A DNA stretch of 7,311 nt from Hyphomonadaceae bacterium UBA4763 (GCA_002403455.1 DHHV01000141.1:19894-27204), one strand, 5' to 3'; counted from the stretch's first letter, positions 1 through 6,563 are shown. Numbers and translations: made by a program. Notes: generated by a model from the letters alone, not told the origin.

Positions 1-515
1 GGCGCGGCTCGAGCCGGTGCCGGGGCTCGACAATGCCGGCAAGCTGATCGTGCGCGGGCCCAATGTCATGGCCGGTTATTTGAAAGGCGATGGCACGCTC
101 GCCCATGAGCCAACCCCAGGCGGCTGGCATGATACCGGTGATGTCGTGCGCATTGGCGAGAATGGCTGCGTCGCCATTCTTGGCCGGGTCAAGCGCTTTG
201 CCAAAATCGGCGGGGAGATGGTGTCGCTGACGGCGATCGAGAACTACGCCTCGGAAATCTGGCCCGGCGTTCGCCATGCCGTTGTTTCGGTACCCTGCCA
301 TCGCAAAGGCGAACGGCTGGTGCTCGTCACCGAATGCCAGGAGGCCGAGACCGGCTCGTTCCTGAATTGGGCGCAACGCAATGGCGCGCCCGGAACTCGC
401 CATCCCCCGCAAAGTGGTGAAAGTCGGCGAGGTGCCCGTGCTCGGCACCGGTAAGACCGATTATGGCGCGGTGCAGAAATTGGCGAGCGATCTCGTGGAA
501 GTTGAAGCTGCCTAA
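1..515 (+). CDS. aas: Acyl-ACP synthetase / 2-acyl-GPE acyltransferase (Aas-type), C-terminal part, frameshifted
   Basis: This is the 3' end of an AMP-forming acyl-activating enzyme that starts before the window. Aas-type proteins activate fatty acids and re-acylate lysophosphatidylethanolamine at the inner membrane. The reading frame from base 2 shows features of the family's C-terminal region: RGPNVMAGYL, then GWHDTGDVV (the aspartate that binds the ribose hydroxyls), then GRVKRFAKIGGEMVS (hinge region). From about base 390 the homology continues in the next frame as PELAIPRKVVKVGEVPVLGTGKTDY and on to a TAA at 513-515. The A10-type lysine, in GTGKTDY, is encoded at 453-455. Without correction the protein ends at the TAA at 452-454, which overlaps that lysine codon. 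A single extra C in the CCC run at 389-391 explains the break. It is either a sequencing error or a recent loss-of-function mutation. The gene converges on the flavoprotein gene with a 7-base gap. The adenylation family is clear; the Aas assignment rests on the RFAKIGGEMVS and GTGKTDY style of these motifs. Confidence 0.8.
386..392 (+). other. Apparent +1 frameshift site in the aas-like gene
   Basis: The upstream frame reads ...WAQRNGAP and the downstream frame reads ...PELAIPRK, so the two overlap at the alanine-proline pair. Removing one C from CCC (389-391) gives a continuous GAPELAIPRK reading and an open frame to 515. No slippery heptamer with a downstream pseudoknot is evident, so programmed frameshifting is not favoured. 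Confidence 0.75.
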
Positions 516-522
516 TTCTTCC

Positions 523-1482
523 TCAGCGGACCAATTGCGCCTTCGCCGCTGCATAGTCCTTCTTCATCTCGTCGATATAGGCGCCGGCGGAGCGCACAGC
601 CCGAACCGCGCCAATGCCTTGGCCCGAGCCCCAGATATCGCGCCAAGCCTTGGCGTCGGTATTGCCCCCCGAGCCGAAATTCATTTTCGACGGGTCGCTT
701 TCGGGCAGGTTTTGCGGGTCCAGGCCAGCTTTGACGATCGAGCCTTTCAGATAATTGCCATGTACGCCGGTGAACAGACTGGAATAAACGATGTCTTCGG
801 CTTGGCTGTCGACGATCATTTGCTTGTAATCGGCCGCCGCATTGGCTTCATCCGTCGCAATAAAGGCCGAGCCGATATAGGCGAAGTCGGCGCCCATGGC
901 TTGGGCGGCCAGCACGGCCCGCCCCGTCGCGATCGCGCCGGACAACGCCAAGGGCCCCGAAAAGAATCCCCGGATTTCCTGCACCAAGGCGAAAGGCGAC
1001 AACGCGCCGGCATGGCCGCCCGCGCCGGCGCAAACGGCGATCAGCCCATCGGCGCCTTTTTCAATGGCTTTGCGGGCAAAGGCGATATTGATGATGTCGT
1101 GCATAACGACGCCGCCCCAGCTGTGCACGGCGAGGTTGATCTCCTCGCGCGCCCCGAGCGAGGTAATCGTCAGCGGGACTTTCCAGCGCGCACAGACCTC
1201 CAAATCATGCTCCAGTCGATCGTTCGATCGATGCACGATTTGATTGACCGCAAAGGGCGCGGCTTTGCGATCGGGGTTTTTTGCGTCCCAATCGGCCAGC
1301 GTTTCGGTGATCTCGGCGAGCCAATCGTTTAGTTTTTCTTTCGGCCGCGCATTCAGCGCCGGAAAAGACCCCACCACCCCATTAATACATTGCGCAATCA
1401 CCAATTTCGGATTGGAGACGATAAACAATGGCGCGCCGATCACGGGAAAGGCAAGGCCTTGAAGACAAGCAGGCAGGGTCAT
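523..1482 (-). CDS. Nitronate monooxygenase / 2-nitropropane dioxygenase-family flavoprotein
   Basis: This is a 319-residue FMN-dependent TIM-barrel protein of the NMO/2-nitropropane dioxygenase family. Characterised members oxidise alkyl nitronates (for example propionate 3-nitronate), although many relatives are NAD(P)H-dependent oxidoreductases with unsettled substrates. Visible features are the N-terminal FPVIGAPLFIVSNP strand, the GADGLIAVCAGAGGHAG segment with His157 at the position used as catalytic base in NMOs, and the phosphate-binding SGAIATGRAVLAAQAMGADFAYIGSAF stretch typical of FMN barrels. I chose the ATG at 1482-1480 because GGAGA lies a few bases upstream on the minus strand. 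A GTG at 1506-1504 would add eight residues but has no better ribosome site. Length is normal for the family. The gene is divergent from the MerR gene and shares its 125-base control region. The role in the cell is inferred; the family assignment is secure. Confidence 0.85.
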   Translation of the reverse strand: MTLPACLQGLAFPVIGAPLFIVSNPKLVIAQCINGVVGSFPALNARPKEKLNDWLAEITETLADWDAKNPDRKAAPFAVNQIVHRSNDRLEHDLEVCARWKVPLTITSLGAREEINLAVHSWGGVVMHDIINIAFARKAIEKGADGLIAVCAGAGGHAGALSPFALVQEIRGFFSGPLALSGAIATGRAVLAAQAMGADFAYIGSAFIATDEANAAADYKQMIVDSQAEDIVYSSLFTGVHGNYLKGSIVKAGLDPQNLPESDPSKMNFGSGGNTDAKAWRDIWGSGQGIGAVRAVRSAGAYIDEMKKDYAAAKAQLVR

Positions 1483-1550
1483 GGCGTCTCCGCGGGCGCA
1501 TCGCACATGTTGAGCGTTACAAGGCTAACAGTCCCCGCCTTGCCAAAGCA

Positions 1551-1565
1551 AGCGGCGGCGCCGCT
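1551..1565. repeat. GC-rich inverted repeat in the divergent intergenic region
   Basis: AGCGGC (1551-1556) and GCCGCT (1560-1565) form a six-base inverted repeat around GGC. Just before it, CTTGC (1539-1543) and GCAAG (1548-1552) form a second small dyad with a CAAA loop. These lie in the region that would be the 5' leader of the flavoprotein transcript, upstream of its start at 1482. There is no U-tract, and the function is unknown. Confidence 0.4.
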
Positions 1566-1597
1566 GCGTCAATTTGACTTGACGTTGACGCTAACGT
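1566..1597. promoter_or_regulatory. Probable MerR-family operator cluster (TTGACG/AACGT half-sites)
   Basis: Several nested dyads lie together. GTCAA-T-TTGAC spans 1568-1578. GCGTCAA (1566-1572) pairs with TTGACGC (1585-1591). ACGTT (1582-1586) pairs with AACGT (1593-1597) across a six-base spacer. TTGACG is also tandemly repeated at 1579-1584 and 1585-1590. MerR proteins bind dyads placed between the -35 and -10 elements of their target promoters, and the ACGTT/AACGT dyad occupies exactly that position relative to the proposed merR promoter. LiuR-type MerR regulators of acyl-CoA catabolism are known to recognise ACGT-containing palindromes, which fits. Binding by this particular protein is inferred. 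Confidence 0.5.
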
Positions 1598-1603
1598 TAT
1601 CTA
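1574..1603 (+). promoter_or_regulatory. Probable promoter of the merR gene
   Basis: A -35-like TTGACT (1574-1579) is followed after 18 bases by TATCTA (1598-1603) as a weak -10. A slightly long spacer is usual for MerR-controlled promoters. Transcription would begin at about 1608-1611, at or beside the start codon at 1608. The -10 match is only three of six bases, so the exact register is uncertain. Confidence 0.4.
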
Positions 1604-1607
1604 TCGA

Positions 1608-2138
1608 ATGCATATGAAGTCGTCTGCGCCGTCCTCTTCACCGATCGCGCGCCCGGCCCCGCGCCGGCGACCCAAGATCGTTTATGACGGCGGCCCGACC
1701 TTTACGATCACCGATCTGTCGCGCGAGTTCGATCTGACCCCGCGCGCTTTGCGGTTTTACGAAGCCAAGGAATTGCTCAACCCGATAAGGCGCAATGGCG
1801 CGCGCGCGTTCACCCAGCGCGATCGGGCGCGCCTTGTGCTGATCCTGCGCGGCAAACGCATCGGCCTCAGCCTCGAAGAAATCCGCGAATTGCTTGACCT
1901 GTATGATCTGGAGGACGGTCCCCGCGCTCAATTGCAGGCCTCCAAGCTGAAATTTGAAGAACGCCGCGACGCCTTGCTGCGCCAGCGCCAAGACATCGAA
2001 ACCGCGATCATCGAGGTGGAAGCCGGTCTTGAATTGATCGCCCGCAAACTCGCCGAAGCGGGCCCCAGTCCTCAAGAAGAAGCCGCTGCACAAGCATTTG
2101 ATCGCGCCGCGCGCCAAAGCCTCGGCGAAAGCGGCTAA
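1608..2138 (+). CDS. MerR-family transcriptional regulator (LiuR-like), likely regulator of acyl-CoA catabolism
   Basis: This 176-residue protein has a MerR winged helix-turn-helix: TFTITDLSREFDLTPRALRFYE (about 31-52), the wing around NGARAFTQRDRARL (63-76), and RGKRIGLSLEEIRELLDLYD (81-100). A long charged helix of about 105-150 follows, suitable for the dimer coiled coil. It has no cysteine at all, so metal or thiol sensing as in MerR, CueR or SoxR is unlikely. An acyl-CoA-type ligand is an inference from the neighbouring genes. The first 30 residues are a Pro/Arg/Ser-rich basic extension. ATG codons occur at 1608 and 1614, neither with a Shine-Dalgarno sequence, and the best promoter places the transcript start almost on the ATG, so translation may be leaderless. 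It is divergent from the flavoprotein gene and 99 bases ahead of the beta-oxidation genes on the same strand. MerR membership is certain; the target pathway is inferred. Confidence 0.9.
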   Translation: MHMKSSAPSSSPIARPAPRRRPKIVYDGGPTFTITDLSREFDLTPRALRFYEAKELLNPIRRNGARAFTQRDRARLVLILRGKRIGLSLEEIRELLDLYDLEDGPRAQLQASKLKFEERRDALLRQRQDIETAIIEVEAGLELIARKLAEAGPSPQEEAAAQAFDRAARQSLGESG

Positions 2139-2159
2139 ATCGCCCCGACACAGCCTCGC

Positions 2160-2182
2160 GATAACGTCAAACTATGCTAACG
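2160..2182. promoter_or_regulatory. Possible second operator upstream of the beta-oxidation operon
   Basis: GATAACGT at 2160-2167 repeats, in inverted orientation, ACGTTATC at 1594-1601 of the merR operator. It continues as GATAACGTCAA, whose reverse complement carries the same TTGACGT half-site. A further TAACG follows at 2178-2182. The site lies in the 99-base gap between merR and the first dehydrogenase gene. No good -35/-10 pair with it is visible (TATGCT at 2173-2178 is a weak candidate), so this is a low-confidence site. Confidence 0.3.
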
Positions 2183-2237
2183 CGACGCCAAAATTCAAGC
2201 GCTCACCCAGCGCCACGCCAAAGCAGGGAGTAGATTG

Positions 2238-4022
2238 ATGCCCATTTTCGCCGCCCCGGTCCGCGATCAGCAATTTTTGCTGGAAGACGTCCTCGACATC
2301 CATCGTTATTCGAACCTGCCCGGCTTTGCCGATGTGCAAGGCGACGTGCTCGGCGCGATCTTGAGCGAAGGCGCGAAATTTGCCGAGAACGTCCTCGCCC
2401 CGATCAACCGGATCGGCGACATTGAGGGCTGCAAACGCAATCCGGATGCGAGCGTCACGACGCCGAAGGGCTTCAAAGAGGCCTATCGCCAATTTGCCGA
2501 CAATGGCTGGGCCGGCATTTCAGCCGATCCGACCTATGGCGGGCAGGGGCTGCCGCATGTCGTCGCGCTGGCGATTTCCGAGATGAGCTCGGCCGCCAAT
2601 ATGGCTTTTTCGATGTATCCGGGTCTGACGCGCGGCGCGGCGGAAGCGATCTATGCCGGCGGCTCGGACGCGCAAAAACAGCAATATCTGCCCAACATGT
2701 TCTCCGGCAAATGGGCCGGCACGATGAACCTCACCGAGCCGCAATGCGGCACCGATCTTGGCTTGATCAAAACCAAAGCCGTCCCGCAAGCCGATGGGAC
2801 CTATAAAATCAGCGGCCAGAAGATTTGGATTTCCGGCGGCGAGCAAGACCTGACCGAGAATATCATTCACCTGGTGCTGGCCCGCATCGAAGGCGGCCCG
2901 GAAGGCATCAAAGGCATTTCGCTGTTCATTGTGCCGAAATATCTCGTCAATGACGACGGCTCGCTCGGCGCGCGCAATGCGCTCGAATGCGGCGGGCTCG
3001 AGCATAAAATGGGCATTCACGGCAATGCGACCTGCGTGATGCATTACGAAGGCGCGACCGGGTATCTGGTCGGCGAGCCGCATAAGGGCATGCGCACGAT
3101 GTTCGTGATGATGAACGAGGCGCGGCTCGGCGTTGGCATGCAAGGGCTTGCCCAAGCCGAAATCGCCTATCAAAACGCCGTCGCCTTCGCCAAAGACCGC
3201 CTGCAATCGCGCGCGGTGACGGGGGCCAAGCGTCCCGATCTGCCGGCCGATCCGATCCTTGTGCATCCGGATGTGCGGCGCATGCTGATGGATACGCGCG
3301 CGTTCAAAGAAGGCGCGCGCGCTTTTGCGTTCTGGACCGCGCTCTACGCCGATCTGTTGCATCGCTCGCCCGATGAAGCTGTCCGCCAAAAGGCCGATGA
3401 TTATCTCGCGCTGATGACCCCAGTCGTCAAAGCCTTCCTGACCGATCGCGGCCTGAAAGCCGTTTCCGACAGCCTGCAAGTCTTTGGCGGTTCGGGCTAT
3501 GTCGAAGAATGGGGCATGTCGCAATTCATGCGCGATGCGCGCATCGCCCTCATCTACGAAGGCACCAACGGCATTCAGGCGCTCGACTTGGTGGGACGCA
3601 AACTCGCGGCCAATGGCGGGCGCGCCGTGTTCACCTTCTTCAACGAAGTCGAAGACTTCATCGGGGAAAGCAATGCCGACCCGGCGTTGAAGCCCTTCAT
3701 CGAGGGCCTGCGCACCGCCAAAGACCGCCTGCAGCAAGCCACCAATTGGCTGATGCAAAACGGCCTCAGCAATTTCGAAAACGCCGCCGCGTCAAGCTCG
3801 GATTATCTGCAATTATTCGGCCTGACGGCGCTGACCTATATGTGGGCGATGATGGCCAAGGCCGCGCAAGCCAAAGCCCCGACTGGCGATGATTTCTACG
3901 GCAACAAGCTGAAAACCGGCCGTTATTTCCTCGATCGGGTCTTGCCGGAAACCGCTCTTTATTTGACCAAGGTCGAGACGGGGGCCGAAGCGATGATGGC
4001 GCTCGACCTCGAGGCGTTCTAA
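2238..4022 (+). CDS. Acyl-CoA dehydrogenase with extra C-terminal domain (DmdC/FadE5-type)
   Basis: This 594-residue FAD enzyme would oxidise an acyl-CoA to the trans-2-enoyl-CoA, passing electrons to ETF. The order of domains is: a short N-terminal cap (about 2-35), the all-alpha N-terminal domain (40-155), the beta domain with NLTEPQCGTDLG and KIWISGGEQ (164-203), the C-terminal catalytic helical domain (280-455), and an added helical domain (about 465-590). The added domain separates this large class (DmdC, FadE5) from 380-residue dehydrogenases. The catalytic base is Glu441 in IYEGTNGIQALDL, at the usual position. Translation should start at ATG 2238, with GGGAG at 2226-2230 seven bases ahead, rather than at the adjacent TTG 2235. 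Substrate is not readable from sequence: DmdC uses methylmercaptopropionyl-CoA, while others use medium or long acyl chains. A fatty acyl-CoA is favoured by the neighbours. It is the first gene of a probable four-gene operon. Confidence 0.92.
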   Translation: MPIFAAPVRDQQFLLEDVLDIHRYSNLPGFADVQGDVLGAILSEGAKFAENVLAPINRIGDIEGCKRNPDASVTTPKGFKEAYRQFADNGWAGISADPTYGGQGLPHVVALAISEMSSAANMAFSMYPGLTRGAAEAIYAGGSDAQKQQYLPNMFSGKWAGTMNLTEPQCGTDLGLIKTKAVPQADGTYKISGQKIWISGGEQDLTENIIHLVLARIEGGPEGIKGISLFIVPKYLVNDDGSLGARNALECGGLEHKMGIHGNATCVMHYEGATGYLVGEPHKGMRTMFVMMNEARLGVGMQGLAQAEIAYQNAVAFAKDRLQSRAVTGAKRPDLPADPILVHPDVRRMLMDTRAFKEGARAFAFWTALYADLLHRSPDEAVRQKADDYLALMTPVVKAFLTDRGLKAVSDSLQVFGGSGYVEEWGMSQFMRDARIALIYEGTNGIQALDLVGRKLAANGGRAVFTFFNEVEDFIGESNADPALKPFIEGLRTAKDRLQQATNWLMQNGLSNFENAAASSSDYLQLFGLTALTYMWAMMAKAAQAKAPTGDDFYGNKLKTGRYFLDRVLPETALYLTKVETGAEAMMALDLEAF

Positions 4023-4039
4023 CATATCCAAACAGACAT

Positions 4040-4055
4040 CGCGCCGACGGGCGCG
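4040..4055 (+). repeat. GC-rich hairpin between the two dehydrogenase genes
   Basis: CGCGCC (4040-4045) pairs with GGCGCG (4050-4055) around the loop GACG, 17 bases after the stop of the large dehydrogenase gene. It is followed only by CTTTGCTGG, too weak a T-run for a confident terminator. It could be a leaky attenuator or a 3'-end stabiliser of the upstream message. Confidence 0.45.
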
Positions 4056-4095
4056 CTTTGCTGGTTGGCGCTGCCATATCTAAAACCAAAAATCC

Positions 4096-4110
4096 GGAGG
4101 AAGCGCTTTG
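4096..4110 (+). promoter_or_regulatory. Shine-Dalgarno sequence that decides a TTG start
   Basis: GGAGGA at 4096-4101 lies six bases before TTG 4108-4110. The next in-frame ATG is at 4141, about 40 bases downstream of this site and without one of its own. This strongly favours the TTG as the initiation codon of the second dehydrogenase. Confidence 0.75.
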
Positions 4111-5268
4111 TCCGTTCTGCAAGTTGAAACGCCCGAATTCATGCGCGCGCCGGAACTGGACGCTTTCCGCTCCACTGTCTCGCGTTTTTTCGAGCGCGAT
4201 TGCGTGCCGCATGTGCCGCGCTGGAATGCGCAAGGCATGGTCGATCGCGATGTCTGGACCAAAGCCGGCGCGCTCGGCCTGCTCTGCCCGTCGGCCCCGG
4301 CCGATTTTGGCGGCGGCGGTGGCGATTTTCGCCACGAAATCATCATCATGGAAGAAATGGCGCGGTTGGGCGTCGCCGGCTTTGGCCTGCCGCTGCATAA
4401 TGCGATCATCGCTCCCTACATCACCCATTACGGCTCGGACGAGCAAAAGCGCCAATGGCTGCCGCGCCTGAGCAGCGGGGAATTGGTGTCGGCGATCGCG
4501 ATGACCGAGCCGGGGGCCGGCTCTGACCTGCAAGGCATCAAGACCACCGCCCGCAAAGACGGCAATCATTACGTCATCAACGGTCAAAAGACCTTCATCT
4601 CGAACGGCCAGCTCGCCAATTTCATCATTGTCGTCTGCAAGACCGACGCCGCCCAAGGCGCGCATGGCGTCTCGTTGATCGCGATTGAGACCGAGGCCGT
4701 TGAGGGCTTCAAGCGCGGCCGCAATCTCGAAAAGATCGGCATGCCGGCGCAAGACACCTCCGAGCTGTTCTTCGACGACGTGCGCGTGCCGACCGCCAAT
4801 TTGATCGGCGCCGAAGAGGGCCTTGGCTTCATCCAATTGATGCAGCAATTGCCGCAAGAACGCTTGATCATCGCCATTCAGGGCCTTGCCATGATGGAAA
4901 AAGCGCTGGGAGTCACGGTGGAGTACGTGAAGGGTCGCGAGGCATTCGGCCGACCGATCTTCAATTTCCAGAATACCCAATTCAAATTGGCCGAGGCCAA
5001 GACCAAGGCAACGCTCGCCAAAGTCTTCGTCAATTATTGCACCGAGCTTTTGCTGCGCAACGCGCTCGACCCCGCCACCGCCTCGATGGCGAAATATTGG
5101 GTCAGCGACGCGCAAGGCGAAGTCATTGACGAATGCGTGCAATTACATGGCGGCTATGGCTACATGGCCGAATACCCGATCGCGCAAATGTGGCGCGACG
5201 CGCGCGTCGCCCGCATTTATGGCGGGTCCAATGAAATCATGAAATTGCTGATCGCCCGCAGCCTCTAA
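4108..5268 (+). CDS. LCAD-like acyl-CoA dehydrogenase with relocated catalytic glutamate
   Basis: This 386-residue protein has the standard three-domain acyl-CoA dehydrogenase architecture: N-terminal helical (about 12-125), beta domain with AIAMTEPGAGSDLQGIKTTA (129-148) and FISNGQ (163-168), and C-terminal helical (235-386) with FNFQNTQFKLAE and VQLHGGYGYMAEYPI. In medium- and short-chain enzymes the catalytic Glu lies in IYEGT near the C-terminus. Here that position is Gly372 (RIYGGSNEIM), and Glu251 in LPQERLIIA matches the helix-G glutamate used by mammalian long-chain acyl-CoA dehydrogenase. The pattern LPQER with YGG is LCAD-like, so an active enzyme with long or branched acyl-CoA preference is inferred. 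Start is TTG 4108 with a strong GGAGGA. It lies 85 bases after the large dehydrogenase gene and 75 before the thiolase. Having two structurally different dehydrogenases in one operon suggests a division of chain length or branching. Confidence 0.92.
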   Translation: MSVLQVETPEFMRAPELDAFRSTVSRFFERDCVPHVPRWNAQGMVDRDVWTKAGALGLLCPSAPADFGGGGGDFRHEIIIMEEMARLGVAGFGLPLHNAIIAPYITHYGSDEQKRQWLPRLSSGELVSAIAMTEPGAGSDLQGIKTTARKDGNHYVINGQKTFISNGQLANFIIVVCKTDAAQGAHGVSLIAIETEAVEGFKRGRNLEKIGMPAQDTSELFFDDVRVPTANLIGAEEGLGFIQLMQQLPQERLIIAIQGLAMMEKALGVTVEYVKGREAFGRPIFNFQNTQFKLAEAKTKATLAKVFVNYCTELLLRNALDPATASMAKYWVSDAQGEVIDECVQLHGGYGYMAEYPIAQMWRDARVARIYGGSNEIMKLLIARSL

Positions 5269-5281
5269 CCCTTCGCTAAAC

Positions 5282-5298
5282 CGGCGCGCGGCGCGCCG
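5282..5298 (+). repeat. GC-rich hairpin between dehydrogenase and thiolase genes
   Basis: CGGCGCG (5282-5288) and CGCGCCG (5292-5298) form a perfect seven-base stem with a CGG loop, 13 bases after the dehydrogenase stop. No T-run follows, so termination is not supported. It resembles in position and composition the hairpin after the previous gene. Confidence 0.45.
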
Positions 5299-5343
5299 AT
5301 CGTCGCCGCCCATCTCGATCAATTTGTCAACGGAGCAGCCCCC

Positions 5344-6549
5344 ATGACCGACGCTTTCATCTATGACGCCGTCCGCACCCCGCGCGGCAAGGGCAAGGCC
5401 AGCGGCGCCCTGCACGAGATCACCGCGCTGCAATTGGGCACGCAAGTGCTCGAGGCGGTCCGCGATCGCAATGCGCTCGACACGGCGCGCGTTGATGACG
5501 TCGTCTTCGGCTGCGTCGCTCCGGTCGGCGAGCAAGGCGCCGATATCGCCCGCGCGGCGGTCATCAACGCCGATTATGCCGAGACGACGGCGGGCGTACA
5601 GATCAACCGCTTTTGCGCGTCAGGGCTTGAGGCCGCCAATATGGCCGCCGCAAAAGTCATGACCGGCGAAGCCGATTTCGCCATTGGCGGCGGCGTCGAG
5701 AGCATGAGCCGGGTGCCGATGGGCGCCGATGGCGGCGCCTGGCCGGTCAATCCTGAGATCGCGATCAAGTCCTATTTCGTGCCGCAAGGCATTTCGGCTG
5801 ACGTGATCGCCACCAAATATGGCTTCAGCCGCGACGACGTCGACGCTTATGCGATCGAAAGCCAAAAGCGCGCCAAGAAAGCCTGGGACGAGAACCGCTT
5901 CAAGCGCTCGATCGTCGCCGTCAAAGACCAAATGGGCGCGATGATCCTCGCTCATGACGAACATATGCGCCCCGAAACCACCATGCAATCACTGGCCTCG
6001 CTCGATCCGAGCTTTGCGATGCCGGGCGAAATGGGCTTCAACGCCGCCATCCTGCAGCGTTATCCGGAGCTCGAGCAGGTCAATCACGTCCACCATGCGG
6101 GCAATTCCTCCGGCATCGTCGATGGCGCAGCGGCTATATTGTTTGGCTCGAAAGCCGCCGGCGATGCGGCTGGCCTAAAACCCCGCGCCAAAGTGCTCGG
6201 TTTCGCCTCGATCGGGTCTGAGCCCTCGATCATGCTGACCGGCCCCTCGGCGGTGACGCAAAAACTGTTGAAAAGGCTCGGCATGTCGGTCGCAGACATC
6301 GATCTTTACGAACTCAACGAAGCCTTCGCGAGCGTCGTTCTGCGCTTCATGCAGGCGCTCGACATTTCGCATGACAAGATCAACGTGAATGGCGGGGCGA
6401 TCGCCATGGGCCACCCGCTCGGCGCGACCGGCGCGATGATCCTTGGCACGGTGCTCGACGAATTGGAGCGCACCGGCAAGGAAACCGCTTTGGTCACCTT
6501 ATGCGTCGGCGCCGGCATGGGCACGGCGACCGTTATTCAACGGGTGTGA
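5344..6549 (+). CDS. Thiolase (acetyl-CoA C-acyltransferase, FadA/FadI-type)
   Basis: This 401-residue thiolase would catalyse the last beta-oxidation step, cleaving 3-ketoacyl-CoA with CoA to acetyl-CoA and a shortened acyl-CoA. All expected catalytic elements are present: the nucleophile Cys91 in NRFCASGLEA, the NEAF motif at 325-328, His357 in GGAIAMGHPLGATGA, and the second cysteine Cys387 in CVGAGMG. HHAGNSSGIVDGAA (250-263) is the usual CoA-loop region. Length is typical. ATG 5344 is preceded by GGAG at 5332-5335, eight bases away. The downstream FadB/FadJ-type gene and upstream dehydrogenases favour a degradative 3-ketoacyl-CoA thiolase over a biosynthetic acetoacetyl-CoA thiolase, but the sequence alone does not exclude the latter. 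It is the third gene of the operon. Confidence 0.93.
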   Translation: MTDAFIYDAVRTPRGKGKASGALHEITALQLGTQVLEAVRDRNALDTARVDDVVFGCVAPVGEQGADIARAAVINADYAETTAGVQINRFCASGLEAANMAAAKVMTGEADFAIGGGVESMSRVPMGADGGAWPVNPEIAIKSYFVPQGISADVIATKYGFSRDDVDAYAIESQKRAKKAWDENRFKRSIVAVKDQMGAMILAHDEHMRPETTMQSLASLDPSFAMPGEMGFNAAILQRYPELEQVNHVHHAGNSSGIVDGAAAILFGSKAAGDAAGLKPRAKVLGFASIGSEPSIMLTGPSAVTQKLLKRLGMSVADIDLYELNEAFASVVLRFMQALDISHDKINVNGGAIAMGHPLGATGAMILGTVLDELERTGKETALVTLCVGAGMGTATVIQRV

Positions 6550-6563
6550 GGCGGACTTTTTTT
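6530..6563 (+). terminator. Weak terminator-like hairpin and T-run at the thiolase 3' end
   Basis: CCGTT (6530-6534) and AACGG (6539-6543) can pair around ATTC at the very end of the thiolase gene, and seven T's lie at 6557-6563. Thirteen bases separate the stem from the T-run, so this is not a standard intrinsic terminator. Read-through into the next gene is likely. Confidence 0.2.

Noticed and set aside
389..455. Programmed ribosomal frameshift in the aas-like gene
   Set aside because: There is no slippery heptamer or clear stimulatory structure, and a single extra C in a homopolymer-like run explains the break more simply.
516..522. Bidirectional terminator between the convergent aas-like and flavoprotein genes
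   Set aside because: The gap is only seven bases, and no stem with a T-run is visible in or beside it.
1217..1232. CGATCG-TT-CGATCG inverted repeat
   Set aside because: It lies inside the flavoprotein coding sequence and is explained by common codons (His-Arg-Ser-Asn-Asp-Arg). GATC-rich words are frequent throughout the window.
463..1332. Plus-strand open frame (289 codons) opposite the flavoprotein gene
   Set aside because: It overlaps the real 3' end of the aas-like gene in another frame and the complement of a clear NMO-family gene. No domain is visible.
2235..2237. TTG as start of the large dehydrogenase
   Set aside because: It directly precedes ATG 2238, which has better Shine-Dalgarno spacing and is the preferred codon.
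2520..3758. Minus-strand open frame (412 codons) opposite the large acyl-CoA dehydrogenase
   Set aside because: It lies wholly within a well-supported gene, has biased His/Arg/Ala composition and no family resemblance.
3766..5142. Long minus-strand open frame (458 codons) opposite the dehydrogenase genes
   Set aside because: It spans the 3' end of one dehydrogenase, the intergenic gap and most of the other. Its translation has no recognisable domain, and the plus-strand genes show full catalytic motifs. Such antisense frames are common in high-GC coding DNA.
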